The notes beneath the pieces are model-generated. The model did not search any database, had not been told where the DNA came from, and worked only from the letters and a program-made list of their open reading frames with translations. Shown in pieces: positions 49,076 to 61,742 of a stretch of DNA of 64,000 nt. Every line of letters begins with the position of its first letter. The first letter of the stretch is position 1. A program made the position numbers and the translations under genes. Origin of the DNA: Macrotrachela quadricornifera (taxonomy: Eukaryota > Rotifera > Eurotatoria > Philodinida > Philodinidae); NCBI GenBank assembly GCA_022393335.1, contig JAJEKB010021601.1, forward strand, positions 2,200,620-2,264,619, in the 5' to 3' direction.

Positions 49076-51359
49076 TATGACAATAGTCAATATGAATTTT
49101 ATCCTGATTTAATAATACTTTTTTTCAATAAGAAAACGAATTAAACTTGTAATCCAGAAATATTTGATGAATTTCAGAATAAAGAAATTTCTTTCACATT
49201 TAACTTGCATGGTTTCAATGGATCGATATTAATCTCTCTCTCTCTCTCATCATAAAAAGTTGATTTTCGTCAAATTTTTCGATTTTTTGATTTATAGTGT
49301 ATCAGATAGAGCAAAATGTGGACTATTGAACGTACTATATTCTATTCATTGTATGATAAGTTTTGAAGAAATTGAATTTTTTTTTGCTGAAATCTTGTAT
49401 TCTGCAAACTAACATTTACTCGAAAAAAATTGCTTTTCAAAGTCTTTTGAGCTTCTCTTTTGATTTTTGATAGTAATCAACGTGCCTATTATGTATTACT
49501 AAGTATGATAACTTGATACGTATCAGGCTTTGTGAATATAGAAATGACAGGATCGACTGAACCCACTGACCATTTATGTAGAAGTCAATTTTCACCGGAA
49601 GAATAAATACTAAAGATTTTTCAGTATCTTAGTTCAGGAGTATTATTAATGAAAAATGTACAAATGCTTTTTTTAAAACAAGAAGAATTCTAAATAAAAA
49701 AAGTCTCATTTGTGATCGTTTTACTATATTTGTAGATTAAAACTAATAGTTAGTTGTATTTTCGGTACTAATTTATCATTATTGTTCGTTATACAATAAC
49801 TGGCATAGTATCATTAACTGTAGGGTTATTCACCATAGGGAATAAACAAAGGTCTTCACCATACGCCTTTGAATGCGTGCATTCAATTCTTTCTAATCGG
49901 TAATTTACGTGAAATTAATCAAAATTTTTTACACTATTTTACCGTCGAAAAAGTCTTTAATTATACTTCCAAAACTTCTTTTGCCTTTTTCTCATGATGT
50001 GATTTTTTGTTTGCACATTTCCGTATTACACAAATTTCTTCATCATTTTGAACGCTAGAAAGCTGGGATTAGTCCTAAAATGAAGAGAACGATCAGCGCT
50101 CTAATTTAAGAGAGCCGAAATTTTCGATTTTATGCTTAATATCTCATGACATTCGACTGTTATACAATATACACTCTATTCTTATCATATCTTATAAAGG
50201 ACACTTTAAAGAAAAGGATACTGTAACACGGAAAAAAATCGGATTCTGTCAAGTGGTAGCTCCGAATCTGGGTTACATTTTTTAAACTGAGCTGAGCTCT
50301 CTAGCGTTTGAAATGACAAAAAAATTTGGAGAACACTGAAGCCTACTTTTCACCCTTAATCTTAAGGTATCTTGGGGTAGACTCAATATTTCGAGTTGAA
50401 ATTTTTTTTATAAAGGATCTAGCCCGAGATACATCTCCTGTAAAAATTTCAGCAAGCTTGGACGATTGAAAGCTAAAACTAAAAATAGGATGGGGGAGGC
50501 TTAATCATAAAAATAAAGTATGAAATAATGTAGACAGAACTGTATGAATATACCTTTGTCAAAATTCATAAAATGATATATACATCCAACGAAAAAAACT
50601 ACGTACGTGTTCGTAACTATTGTTCAAGATCAAAATAAATATTTGTACAATACAAAATACATCATCATCTGACAGGAATTCGAATAAAAATTATTTACAA
50701 CTTCTTCACACGGCAAGTCAACACCAATTATAATAAAATCAGAGACTTCAGTTAGTTATTAATAAGATTACTCTCTTAAGAAAAAGTACAAACAGAGTGA
50801 TTAAACTTCCGCCGAAAGCTACAGTTCTATGATTTTGCGAATCTTGATCTAGTGGAGTCTAGAGATGAGTTTTTGTTACTACTATTTGCTACTTTTCTGC
50901 ATACGACTAAGCAAAAGTTCATGGTACCAACTACTCAATAATATGTAGTTATTTATTATTATGCACCCTCCCATCGCACTATACTCAATACAAGAAAGAC
51001 GATATTATAAGATAAATTCGGTTCTCCTACACTTCGATCCAAAGCTGAACGAAGAACAAGTTTGAAAAAGTCCGTAGCTTTCAATACTTCTGACTATTGT
51101 CTAGACCAATAAATGAGATTTTTTACGATATCTTTTTGTATCATAAAACCTACATTGTTCTCTTTATACCTTTTTTGAAAATTATCAGTCAGTTCGGAAT
51201 CGGCGTATAGTAATAAAAACTCGGTGAAAAATATTTCTTCTTATCTGTACTGGCAGAAAGATATATATCTACAACAAGTATATCGTGTTATATTGCCTTT
51301 TATTGCTATTTTATAGTCTAACAGCATAGAAGCTGCTTTTTTTTCATGTTATAATTTAC
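49076..51359. other. Spacer between genes B and C
   Basis: No gene is supported. A (TC)n run lies at 49231-49246. The rest is AT-rich with a few repeat-like words (for example AAAAATTTCAGCAAGCTTGGACGA near 50438, split-repeat style). The promoter of gene C presumably lies within the last few hundred bases. Confidence 0.4.
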
Positions 51360-54246
51360 ATGAATCTCCTTTTATTCATTGTTTATGGTGCTATCCTGGT
51401 ACAATCCTATGCTTTGTTGGAAATAAATTGGAACGAAGCAATTGACAACTCATCAGAAATAATTCCTACAACACCTGATGATGATATTTATAAATGTGTA
51501 TCATATACAGGAGCTCATATTGATATTTTACATTCAATTAATCAAAACTTTTCTAATTATAAAGATTGTCAAAGACCAGGTTTATATACTTTAAATAGAA
51601 GGGATAGATATTTCAAAGTGGAAATTGATGTTCAACGTTCCTGGATTACAGAAGTAAATCATAATTGAGTACTTTATATCGATAATGATCTTTATGATTC
51701 ATCATAGGTTTCAGCGATTATATTTAATGGTACGATCAAACCAATCTGTGGTTTAAACTCTGATCAGTTTGCTATTCGACCAACAGACAGTTGTGCAAAT
51801 AATGGTAATGACAAATGCAGTTTCATCAGAAGTGTACACTTATGTTTTTTTTAGGAATTAATGTAACACTTACAGAAACTGATCGTTTTGAAACATTATC
51901 CCTTTATCATGATATGAATTCCTTGACAATCATTACTACACATAATGTAAGCGATGTTCTTTCACTTCTCAATTATTAAATATTCAAGGTTAAGATTGGT
52001 AGAAACAAGAGTCAAGGTATACTTACAGTTTTTTCAATGTTTTTCGTTTGTAAATCTGATCATAGTATGATAATTGTCTGAATAAATTTGATGTTAAGTG
52101 TAGGTTGTTGATTTAACATCTCAAATAGATAGTTTTTACAAATTGGCTAATTCCATACGTCTGTTTTTAGAAACAAGGAGATCCTCTTCATTTTAATATC
52201 AACATATGGCAAATACAATCAGATATTAATAGTTCTTATGGTCTTTGTACTGGTTTAACATGCAATTCAGATCCCGAAACAAATCATCTATCAGATGATC
52301 AAAGATCTTCTTATCCTAATGATATTATTATACTCATTTGTGATATTTACATTCGTAATTATCTTAATAGTACGGGATATCAACCATGGGAACGATCACT
52401 ACACTATAATAGAACAATCGAAAATGCAAGAAAAGCATGTATATCTGATGTTCGACAAGAAGATCGTCCTCACGTAAGTTGCTTCGTAAACTGAACATCA
52501 GACATTCACTTCAGATTTCTTGGGGATGACACAATATAACTATTTTTTACTTTCAGGTAGCTGCTGGATGTCTCGAAGTGTTATTTGTTGAAGATCAAAT
52601 AAACTCAGAAAATATCACAAGACTATCTGATATTCAAACCAATTTCCAAACAAATTTGGAAGAGAAACTTCTTAGATTAGCAGAAACAATGGATCAATCA
52701 CGAGCTGAAGTGGATGATATTATTGCTAAAATGACAACAACGACAACTACCACGTCAACAACAACAACAATAACAACAACTACAACTACAACTACAACAA
52801 TAACAGCTACAACAATAACTACAACAACAATTACTGCTACTACGGATATTATGACTACGACTATAACCTCACTTCCAAATACAACTACTATTATAACTAC
52901 AACAATACCTACAACAGTGACTACAACCACAACAACAACTACGGAGGTAGCTTCTCTTAGTTTTTCAACTACTAATTTCAGCTACAATATTGAGGGTGAT
53001 AACTGATGAGAATGATAGAATATTAACAAAATGAATTGAGTTTGAAGGTGCACAATTTTCCTTCTTAATAAGTATATAATGATAGCTGTTTTAGTAATAT
53101 GGACAGTAAGAATTGGTAAATCCTTTTCAGTGTCCAACATGGGCCAATTTTTTTGATCTGACCTGATCCGGCTCGAGGCGGAAAAATGTTTTCGTAATTG
53201 GATCCGATCCGACTCGAGGTCCAAAATTCTCTTTGGTCAATCAAAGCGAGTTTTTTTAGAAACTAAACGCCTTTTTGAAATATGATCTAAAAGAAACGTT
53301 GAAATGTATGAGAGTAGAAATTTAGAGTACCTCTCCGACGTAATAGACATTTTATCGCTCAGATGCCACAACTACCTTAGTAATGTTTTTCTCGTATCAC
53401 AGTTCATGACATATATAGCTGCAAAACAAAAGTCTAATACGAAATTACTGATAAATGCCATTTGTATTTAAAGTGCTGTCGTTGGCTTTCCATTCAAATT
53501 CACTATAACTTATTCGAATTAACATCCTTCATCAGTGTCGTACATCATTAATAGTATCTTGCGGTCGATAAATCAAAATGTATGTGTCCAGAATTCTTGA
53601 TTGATAATTAACAGTGGTCGATCTTGTTTCACATTTTAATCCTGTAAGAATTGCGAAATTTTTCATAAGTCATTAAGAATTCTCCCAAAATTGTGAAGAA
53701 CGAACGCATCATCTCACACAGAATTCCTGCTTACCTTATGTAAAATTTCACCTCGGGTCAGTTTATTGTGATCCGATCCGAGATTTGACCCAACCCATGT
53801 CGGACGCATATCCATTTTATGAAGTCTATTTCGTAGCACTTTTTTGAAATAATTTTATCGTATATATAAAGAATGTATAACTGAATATTGTCTACTAGAG
53901 TATATCAACCACCGTTACATCTACGGCAACATTGTTCTCAGTCACAGAACCATCGAGGACACAGGTATGTTTTAAAACTATTAATCATAAATCACAAGTT
54001 TAGTTATACTTGTTAAATAAAACAAAAAATGAATCGTTTTACTTTTGAAAATATTTTAATTGATTAGACACCAACATCATCATCAACAATTGATTTTACA
54101 ACTGAACCACGTCAGTTTATATTTTGATAAAATTAAAATATATTTTATCTTATTTAGCAAACACAAACAATACAGCTATGATTATTGATGGTAGTATGAC
54201 AGGTGGTGTTATTATTATAGGATTAGTAACAATTCTCATCTCGTAA
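51360..54246 (+). CDS. Gene C: RGM-like surface protein, GDPH lost, GPI-like tail
   Basis: Exons: 51360-51653, 51708-51804, 51855-51946, 52171-52473, 52557-52946, 53899-53964, 54068-54110, 54158-54246. They sum to 1374 nt, or 457 residues. A signal peptide (MNLLLFIVYGAILVQSYA) precedes a vWD-like module beginning YKCVSYTGAHIDI. TGAH stands where A and B have WGDPH, so Asp-Pro self-cleavage is not possible. Exon 4 (303 nt) has FNINIWQIQSD, GLCTGLTCNSD, LICDIYIRNYL and KACISDVR, the RGM_C-like Cys pattern. Exon 5 is helical (LEEKLLRLAETMD) and then a long Thr stalk. The protein ends GGVIIIGLVTILIS with no charged tail, as in GPI-anchor signals; animal RGMs are GPI-anchored. The best match is gene D. 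Confidence 0.82.
52733..52946 (+). repeat. Threonine-codon microsatellite (mucin-like stalk)
   Basis: ACA/ACT/ACC codon run with ATA interruptions in exon 5 of gene C. It codes for a Thr/Ile-rich stalk likely to be O-glycosylated. Genes D and E have only short versions, so length changes quickly. Confidence 0.8.
53128..53808. mobile_element. hAT-like element in gene C intron 5
   Basis: Left CAGTGTCCAACATGGGCC and right (complement) CGTCCGACATGGGTTGGG are matching inverted ends. GATCCGATCCGA-like subterminal words occur near both. The last bases of the right end and the target duplication are unclear. Confidence 0.55.
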
Positions 54247-54934
54247 ATCATAAAGATTAAAATTTCATCGATATGAAATATAAATTAATATTAACAAATT
54301 CTATTTTATCAATCAAGATTTATGAAAAAATAAAGTTGAAAAATATCCTAAGTTAAATAAAAATATCATCTGATTTTAATTAACTATCAACTATGATAAT
54401 GTCAGTATACGTATTGAAAACTAATATTTTTCATATCCTAATAAAAAATATTTACAAATCGGTCACCATTACAGGATACTTGATCCATAATGATGATATT
54501 CAATATTTTTTCAGTAAAATAACATTTGATATTAAGAAAAAAATGAAAATCTCTTCGCTACATTCAATATTTCATATAATTAAAACAAAAACAACAAGAA
54601 GAATTAGGCATCATTTTTCTCAAATAATTCATTTGATATGTTGTAATTGATGGAAAATAAATAATCTTATTCGAGTTCTCTTTGTAATCAATATTGTAAT
54701 GTCTATACTTTTTAATTTAATCTTTTTCATAATTCTTTGATTTCTTGATAATTGATATTCACAGTTTTAATCTTTCACATCTGATTGCAACACAGACTCC
54801 ATAGAAAAGATTTATTCTTATCTATAAACGCAGAAACAACTATATTTGCATTAAGTATTTGGTTTTCACATTATTTCTTATCAGTATTGACTAATAAAAT
54901 AACATTCGACTCATTTGTGCCATTTATCTATCTC
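54247..54934. other. Spacer between genes C and D
   Basis: Only about 690 bp. It contains the gene C 3' end (AATAAA at 54330-54335 is a plausible polyadenylation signal) and the gene D promoter. The short plus-strand frame at 54393-54650 is AT-driven and not supported as a gene. Confidence 0.45.
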
Positions 54935-56993
54935 ATGAATCACAGAAACGTACATTTTTTTATTATTTTTATCGTCATCATAGTGCAGTCCTATGCTTTA
55001 TTCCAAATCAAATTAAACGAAGCAATCGACAAATCGTCAGAAATAATTCCTACAACATCTGATGATGATATTTATAAATGTGTATCATATACAGGGGCTC
55101 ATATTGATATTTCACATTCAATTAATCAAGATTTCTCTGATTATAAAGATTGTCAAAGACCAGGTTTATATACTTTAAACAGAAGAGATAAACATTTCAA
55201 AGTGGAAATTGATATTCAACGTTCATGGATTAAAGAAGTAAATTACAAATGATTAACTCTTTTTCAACGTTGTTCTTTGTTATTCAATATAGATTTCGAT
55301 GATTATGTTCAATAGTACACTCAAACCAATCTGTGGTTTAAACTCTGATGAATTTGCTCTTCGTCCAACCGACACCTGTGAGAATAATGGTAAACATAAA
55401 TACACTTTAACTAAGGTATATTATTATTATTTTCAGGAATTAATGTAACTATTACAGAAATTGATCGTTTTGAAACAATATCTGTATATTATAATATGGG
55501 TAACTTAACAATCATTACTACATATAATGTAAGTTCGATTATTTCAATTTTCAATTAGAAAACGAAAGAGTTTGTTTTAACAATATAATCAAGTACATAT
55601 TTCTATTTTCAGAAACAAGGAGATCCTTTGCATTTTAATGTCAATATATGGCAAATACAATCAGATATTGATAGTTCTTATGGTCTTTGTGCTGGTTCAA
55701 CGTGTAGTTCAGATCCCGAAACAAATCGTCCATCAGATGATCAAAGATCTTCTTATCCTAATGATATAATTGTACTAATTTGTGATATTTACATTGGTAA
55801 TTATCTTAATAGTATCGGACGTCATCCATGGGAACGATCAATACATTATAATAGGACAATTAAAAATGTTAGAAAAGCATGTATATCTGATGTACAACAA
55901 GAAGATCGACCACATGTGAGTTGATTTTCAAACTGATTATCAAACGATCGATTGAATTGAACTTTGTTGATAATCTAATATCTATTTTCTTTTGTACTTG
56001 CAGGTAGCAGGTGAAAGTCTCGAAGTATTATTTGTGGAAGATCAAGTGAACACAGATAATATCAGAACAATGGATGATATTCAAATTAATTTTCATATGA
56101 ATTTGAAAGATAAACTTCTCAAATTAGCAGAAATAATGGATCGATCACGGACTGAAGTAGACATTATGATTTCTAAATTGACAACTACAATAATACCTAC
56201 AACAACTATCGAAGTAGATTTTAACATTTTTTTAACTAATTTTGTATAAAGAAAGATATAGCAACATTTACTTTTGATTTGTATGTATTCTGTTGGACAT
56301 GTACCTCTTTTACTTTTAATACTGAGAATGAAAGAGGTGACTTATCTATTTAGTATTATTCATTCCAAACTATTCTTAACATTTAATGAGTATGTAAAAG
56401 TTTATTCTGTTCGTTTTCTTAGAGTGAATCGACTATGTTACCTACAGTAACAAGTGAAACAACATTGATCCCAGTTACAGTTATATCTACTACGACATTG
56501 CTATCAATTACAGAACCGTCGAAAACACAAGTCTGTTTATTCCTTGATATGTATTTTAGGATTGTAGTGTTTTCCTGATATTCTAAAAAAAATTATTGAG
56601 TGATCCTTTCTAATACAATGGTAGTATACTTGATCTGATAACAGAAGATCTGTGACTCAAATCTTACGAATAAATCATCATTTTCTTCGTCCATGGTCAT
56701 AAAAGTCATCTGATACTCCAATTATTAATCCTTTGGAATTTTAAATTATATAAATCGAATGAAAATAAGACTAAAATTTTTTTTAAAATATTTTTTATTA
56801 CTTAGAATTCAACAACATCATCAATGGGCGGCGATTCTACAACTCATTCACGTTAGTTTATATATTATAAAAATAAAAATATATTCTATGTTATTTAGCA
56901 ATCAACAATAATACAGCTATTATCACTGGTGGTAGTGGTATTGTTCTCATAGGATTAGTAGCGACTCTCAATCTGTTAAATTTCAAAGATTAA
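54935..56993 (+). CDS. Gene D: RGM-like surface protein, paralog of C
   Basis: Exons: 54935-55237, 55293-55389, 55437-55528, 55613-55915, 56004-56213, 56423-56530, 56806-56851, 56899-56993. They sum to 1254 nt, or 417 residues. I start at MNHRNVHFFIIFIVIIVQSY, a clear signal peptide; the frame is open upstream but not conserved. The module YKCVSYTGAHIDIS lacks GDPH. Exon 4 (FNVNIWQIQSD, GLCAGSTCSSD, LICDIYIGNYL, KACISDVQ) is nearly identical to those of C and E. The stalk is short (TTTIIPTTTIE plus a Ser/Thr exon). The end is GIVLIGLVATLNLLNFKD: a hydrophobic tail with four polar residues, so GPI-anchored or tail-embedded. The donor after exon 6 is GTCTGT, weak but valid. It is a tandem duplicate of gene C. 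Confidence 0.82.
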
Positions 56994-57838
56994 ATCAAGA
57001 CAATGAAATCAATTCAATATAAACATTTCCTATTTTATTAATTAAGATTGATCAAAAAATAAAAATAAAAATGCAATTACATTTCATTATGTAAAGAAAA
57101 ATATCTATAAAGTAGACGAGTAATTTATACAAATAAATATTCAATAATTTTTCCAGATTCTTGATTAAAAGGTGATACAATCAAGTAGATATTATAATCA
57201 TATTGGATAAAAAAATCAAAGAAGTTGATTATAGAATACAAACAGAAATCTAAAGAAAAAGTATAATGAGCAATTAATTCTTGGTAAAAAAAAAGAGTAG
57301 AATTATCATTGTCAAAAGTAACAACGAATAGAATGATTATTTACCTTATATAACTTGATTGTTTAATTATAAGAACAGTTGAAAATTCTAATTTAGATCC
57401 TTTATGAAAGACTGATAACTAATAATATTTTCGAATAATTTACTGAAACATGATGAAGAACTAAATATCAGTGAATGTAATCTACTTTTTCATTTGCGTT
57501 CGAGTCTACCTGATATCGCGGCTTCCTATAGCTTTTAAATCATTTCTTTAGACATCGGTAAGAATTTTTTCAAAGTTCCATTTATTACATCGAAACAGAT
57601 CAATAAAGATAATGTCCTTTATGAACACCATAAAAAGTCCTTCTCCTCCTGTGTTCTCTATAAAGAAACAATCCCTTAGTGTCAAATTTATAATGAATTG
57701 AATGCGAATTATTTCGTCAAGTTCGTTCTAAATTCACTAGAGAAGGGAACGGACTGTTAAATTGCTTTTAAACTTTAGTGATGCTAGCTTGTATAGCCTG
57801 TTCAACTATTAACTGATATAATAATCATTAAGGCTAAA
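56994..57838. other. Spacer after gene D
   Basis: AT-rich, with candidate AATAAA-like signals near 57058. No gene or clear repeat is seen. Confidence 0.4.
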
Positions 57839-58079
57839 CAGAGATGTTCATTGCGGTTCAGAATCTGTCGCTGTCGCAAAGGCATTTTTAAAAATCTTTG
57901 GATTTTCAAGGCCGTGACCGGTTTATGTTAGAGATGCTCCTACTAATCAATCAAATTCATCAAGTCTTACCGTGCAGCACACATCAACATAGAAATTATA
58001 TGGAAATTTCTTTCATAGAAAAGCTACTGATGCCGTGATGGCGGTGGCGACAGCGGCAGCACCGCGATGGACATCTCTG
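57839..58079. mobile_element. hAT-type MITE, 241 bp
   Basis: CAGAGATGTTCATTGCGG at the left and CAGAGATGTCCATCGCGG (inverted) at the right match the ends of the hAT element at 42477-43642, so the same or a related transposase could have moved both. GGCGGTGGCGACAGCGGCAG lies inside the right end. The 8-bp flanks do not match. Confidence 0.6.
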
Positions 58080-58206
58080 TCTCAGCTTAACTAGGAACAC
58101 ATAAATATTTCAATTTCTAAATAATCATTGATCGATTTAACGAATAAAATAATTTCTTTTCTTGTTATATCCTTAAAATTGAATTTTAAAGGAAAGAAAC
58201 CTCAGA

Positions 58207-58870
58207 TCCAAAAGTAGTGAGAGTGACACTTTAATATCGTGTAGTAAACTTAAAAAAACTTTCTTTCTATACAGTCTTCAAGAGAAAAGGATACAAAGAT
58301 TTTTCTATGCTATTTGATCATACTTTAACTGATATCATAATAATAAAATTTCTATAAGAACTATTTTTGTTGAAAATAAGCTAATAGTATTTAGATCATA
58401 ATGAACATAATATTAAAAATAAATGGGGCGCTTTTGTATTTCATTTTATCATCACTTAATGCGTCATATTAAAAAAATAAAACATCCCAAGAGATGCAGC
58501 GTGAAAAACTTAACTATTTCTAAAGGATTTATTATTCTATAGTTGTTTTTTTTGTTTTCAAAAGGATAAAATTTTGAACTACCAAATTTCAACGTTCCAA
58601 AAACGAAATTGTTTTGTTTAGTAATAGGCAAATTTTGATTTTATTCATCTCATCCTTTTATAATTGGTATTTGTAAATTGTTTTCTCTTTTCACACTGCA
58701 TCTCGCGGTATGTTTTGTTTTCTTAATACAGCATATTAAGTGATAATAAAAAGGAATGCAAAAGTGCTACACTCTATAGAATCTAATACAGCCAGCATTT
58801 ATCCTAACGAAACCCATTTTATCGAAAGTTTACTCTTATGATATTAGTTGAAGTATAATTAGATAAAAAA
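58207..58870. mobile_element. Second copy of the TCCAAAAGTAGT foldback MITE
   Basis: TCCAAAAGTAGTGAGAGTGA starts the left end, and the same internal order follows as at 45369-46271 (AACTTAAAAAAACTT, TTTGATCATACTTTAACTGA). An inverted part is at 58838-58865. The right terminus is lost. It shows the MITE family is dispersed in this cluster. Confidence 0.55.
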
Positions 58871-59154
58871 AAATGTTATTCTCACGATTTTTGGAATGCC
58901 CTAAGTAAAACGAATTAACATATTAATCAATTTTCTTGTTTAGTAGTAACTATTGGTGAAACTAGTTGAATATGACATGCACAACATTCACTAAAACAAG
59001 ACTTGTTTGAAGTCAGCAATAAAATAATTTTTACCTTTTCGCGGCAATAGTTACACCAATAGATAATCTCAAACTAATGTGATTATTATCAATTGATTCA
59101 TCAACGACTCTTTCATTATCTTACGATATAAAAAAGTTTTGAATATTTTCAAAG

Positions 59155-59345
59155 TTAGATATATTCATTTTACATGTTCACCATTCGAATCTACGTCCGA
59201 ATCATCTCATTGACTTTCATTTATTTCACTATCAACAATTATTTTATTGTTCTAAGAAAAAAAACAAAAATGTTTTCAATATATTCATTTTACATGTTTA
59301 CTATTTGAATCAATATCTGAATCATTTGCATTTGTTGTTTCATTA
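59155..59345. repeat. Tandem duplication, about 120-bp unit
   Basis: ATATTCATTTTACATGTT occurs near 59160 and again near 59280, followed by similar CATT-GAATC-A-TCGAATCAT sequence. On the minus strand the units could read as Asp/Ser-rich peptide (DSDIDSNSKHVK), so this may be a degraded coding repeat. Confidence 0.45.
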
Positions 59346-59599
59346 GTTTTTTTCGTTCAATCTATCATCATTTTTATTTAAAGCATCGATTTGAGATAAT
59401 AGTTCACGTAAATCAACATCTACTATCTATTTTTTGTACATCTACCGACATGTGTCGCGGATGAAAGAATCATCTGGCAGTCCAAAAGGAAATAAATGAG
59501 CACTAATAAAAATACGAAATAATTTGATATAGTTGATATTATAACGATGTCCATTCGGTAATAAGGTAAGGTATTGCTCAAATATTCCAAATTGCCGTA

Positions 59600-59885
59600 T
59601 TTAGGCAATTTTGTAGGACATAGTTAGAGGTACCCTATACACAAAATATGATGTCGAGATCTATTCGAATAATAGAGATCAAGATGATCTACCTTGAGAG
59701 ATCCTATATAGTGGGCCTTCAATTACCATTGTGTTTCTATTAGAAAATATTACTCAAGCATTTCAAATCGTCACATTCAGACAGTTTTTGTAGGATATAG
59801 TAAGAAATATCTAAGCACAAAAAATGACGCCGGAGTCTAATCGAATAATAATCAATAGGGATATACAAGGTAGCAGCGCAAGACG
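59600..59885. repeat. Diverged tandem repeat, about 177-bp unit
   Basis: TTTTGTAGGACATAGTTAGA near 59609 recurs as TTTTTGTAGGATATAGTAAG near 59786. Both are followed by ACACAAAA-ATGA-G and ATCGAATAATA words. Confidence 0.5.
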
Positions 59886-59950
59886 TTGATGCATAGATTT
59901 GATAGGTATCCGCGGCAAAAATTCTTTAAATCATATGTGTACTAACTATA

Positions 59951-61219
59951 TCTATCTATATATATAAAGAAGAATGTCTGTTTGTTTCTTTGTTTGTTTG
60001 TTTGTTCGCTATGCATTTAGTCCCTGTAAAAGCTACGACCACCAAACTTTCCATGGTGCCTCCTCAGGCCCAGAGGAAGGTCATAGCGGGGTCACCCATC
60101 GAGGGTGTGAGTTTGGGTGTGTGGGTGTGGGTGGAATTTCACCCAGATAGTATTGTCTTAACGAACACTACCAAACTTTCCGTGGTGGTTTTCTGAGTCC
60201 AGTGGTGTTTTTATAGAGTGTTGCTACGATTAACAGGAGTGGTATGATAGTGTTTGGGTGAAATTTCACCCAAATTATATGGCAATGAAATTTGCATGAA
60301 TTTTTCAGAAATTTAGTGAATTTGTTATGATTCTAAGATGAATCATTTTGTATCGATGGTTCTTTGGTTTAAATGTGTAATTGGAATGCTTCTAATAGGT
60401 TATAAGAAAAAAAAATTTATACAAGCGTTTCCTTGATTCACAACGATGACGTATCCATATATTTAAGGAAGAACGTTTGTCTGTTCGCTATGCATTCAGG
60501 CCGTGCGATAGCTAGCGTCACAAAAGTTTCCACACTACATCCTTATCTTCTGAGGAGAGTCAACTTGAGGTTGGAACCACCAAGCGGGGTGCGTGGAAGG
60601 GGCTGGGTGAAATTTTATCGCGATCAATACAGATCGAGATTCTGTTGAGTCTGTTCGCTATGTATTTAGTCACAGTGAGAGATTGCGTCACGGAACTATC
60701 CGCATCGGTTTCTTGAGTGTGCTAAAGAAAGGAAGGCGTGCATGAAACTTCATCCAAGTCGTAGGAGACTGTGATTTTATTCACTTTCTAATCAAATGAC
60801 GCAGTTCAATGCAATTCTGAGAGTGATTGTATCCACAGTGGATGCGAGTGAGGACGTCAGTTTGAGACCGATGAGAAGAGTCCTGTTGAAGTTGTCTGAT
60901 GCACGGCGGGGAAAGCTCTGTAGCAGAGGTTCCAGGTACGATGAAAAAAGTCCTATGAAAGTGGTATCACGCACGACGAGAAGAGTTCTATGGCGAATAC
61001 CTAACGCATAGCAGGAACGATCCTGTTAAAGATGCCTGACGCATACCGGTAAAAGTCCTGTCATAGAAGTTTCAGGGGTGACGGGAGAATTTCTGTTGCA
61101 GATGGCTCAGCCACAGCGGGGAACAGTTCTGTAAAAGACGTGTTATGTATAGCAGAAAAAGTCGGGTGGAAGATGCAAAACTCTAACCATATTCTCTTTG
61201 CAGTGGGTACCTCCTCTAG
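59951..61219 (+). mobile_element. Helitron-like non-autonomous element
   Basis: It starts TCTATCTATATATATAAAGA after an A and ends CTCCTCTAG before a T: the 5' TC and 3' CTRR with A/T insertion expected of Helitrons. A GGGTACC palindrome precedes the 3' end, but no strong hairpin is seen. The 5' module GTCTGTTTG..TTCGCTATGCATTTAG recurs near 60475 and 60655, so the element contains repeated 5' ends. A 35-bp minisatellite fills its 3' third. No Rep/helicase is encoded. Confidence 0.5.
60855..61180 (+). repeat. 35-bp minisatellite, about nine units
   Basis: Units of 35-36 bp follow a pattern like CGACGAGAAGAGTTCTATGG, then CGAATACCTAACGCA, with one- to several-base differences per unit. There are no spacers, so it is a minisatellite, not an array of CRISPR type. 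It lies inside the Helitron-like element. Confidence 0.75.
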
Positions 61220-61742
61220 TTTTTATATAGTTTTGTTAAACACTTACTTCTGTATGGAATGATATATAGTAGTATTTTTTTTTCTGTTGACTCTGTAATA
61301 CAATGCTTCATTTTAAAGTTATTCTATATCCTACATCTTATATTCTCATACATCTCTTACCACATATATGATCAAATTAGTAGCAAATATAGCACATGGA
61401 TGAAAACTATTATACAGTTATATAGTGGAATCAATTATCCATCTAGCCATATATAATTAGGGAGGTGGAGAGTCCGATTAAAATTTTTTAATAGAGTCGA
61501 TTTTGCTGGCATACCTATCTTCGCCCTTTCTCATTTTACTCAAAATCTTATCATTAATTTGATTCATATGATCTCTTAATTGAATAAGAACTTTGTAATA
61601 AGTTAATTCTGAAATTTATAATAAAGTATTCATCAAAATTGATAAAAATATCATCGCATATAAATGAAAATGAATGACACTCTAGCAGATATTGCACATC
61701 TCATAGAAAAATAATCTTGTAAAAGCTTATCAATCAATATTA

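Noticed and set aside
60105..60135. GTGTGGGTGTGGGTGG, like the TGTGGG telomere repeat reported for bdelloids
   Set aside because: Too short and too imperfect, and inside the Helitron-like element. Not evidence of a telomere.
60855..61180. Regular 35-bp repeats suggesting CRISPR
   Set aside because: Repeats touch each other without unique spacers, and the genome is eukaryotic. It is a minisatellite.
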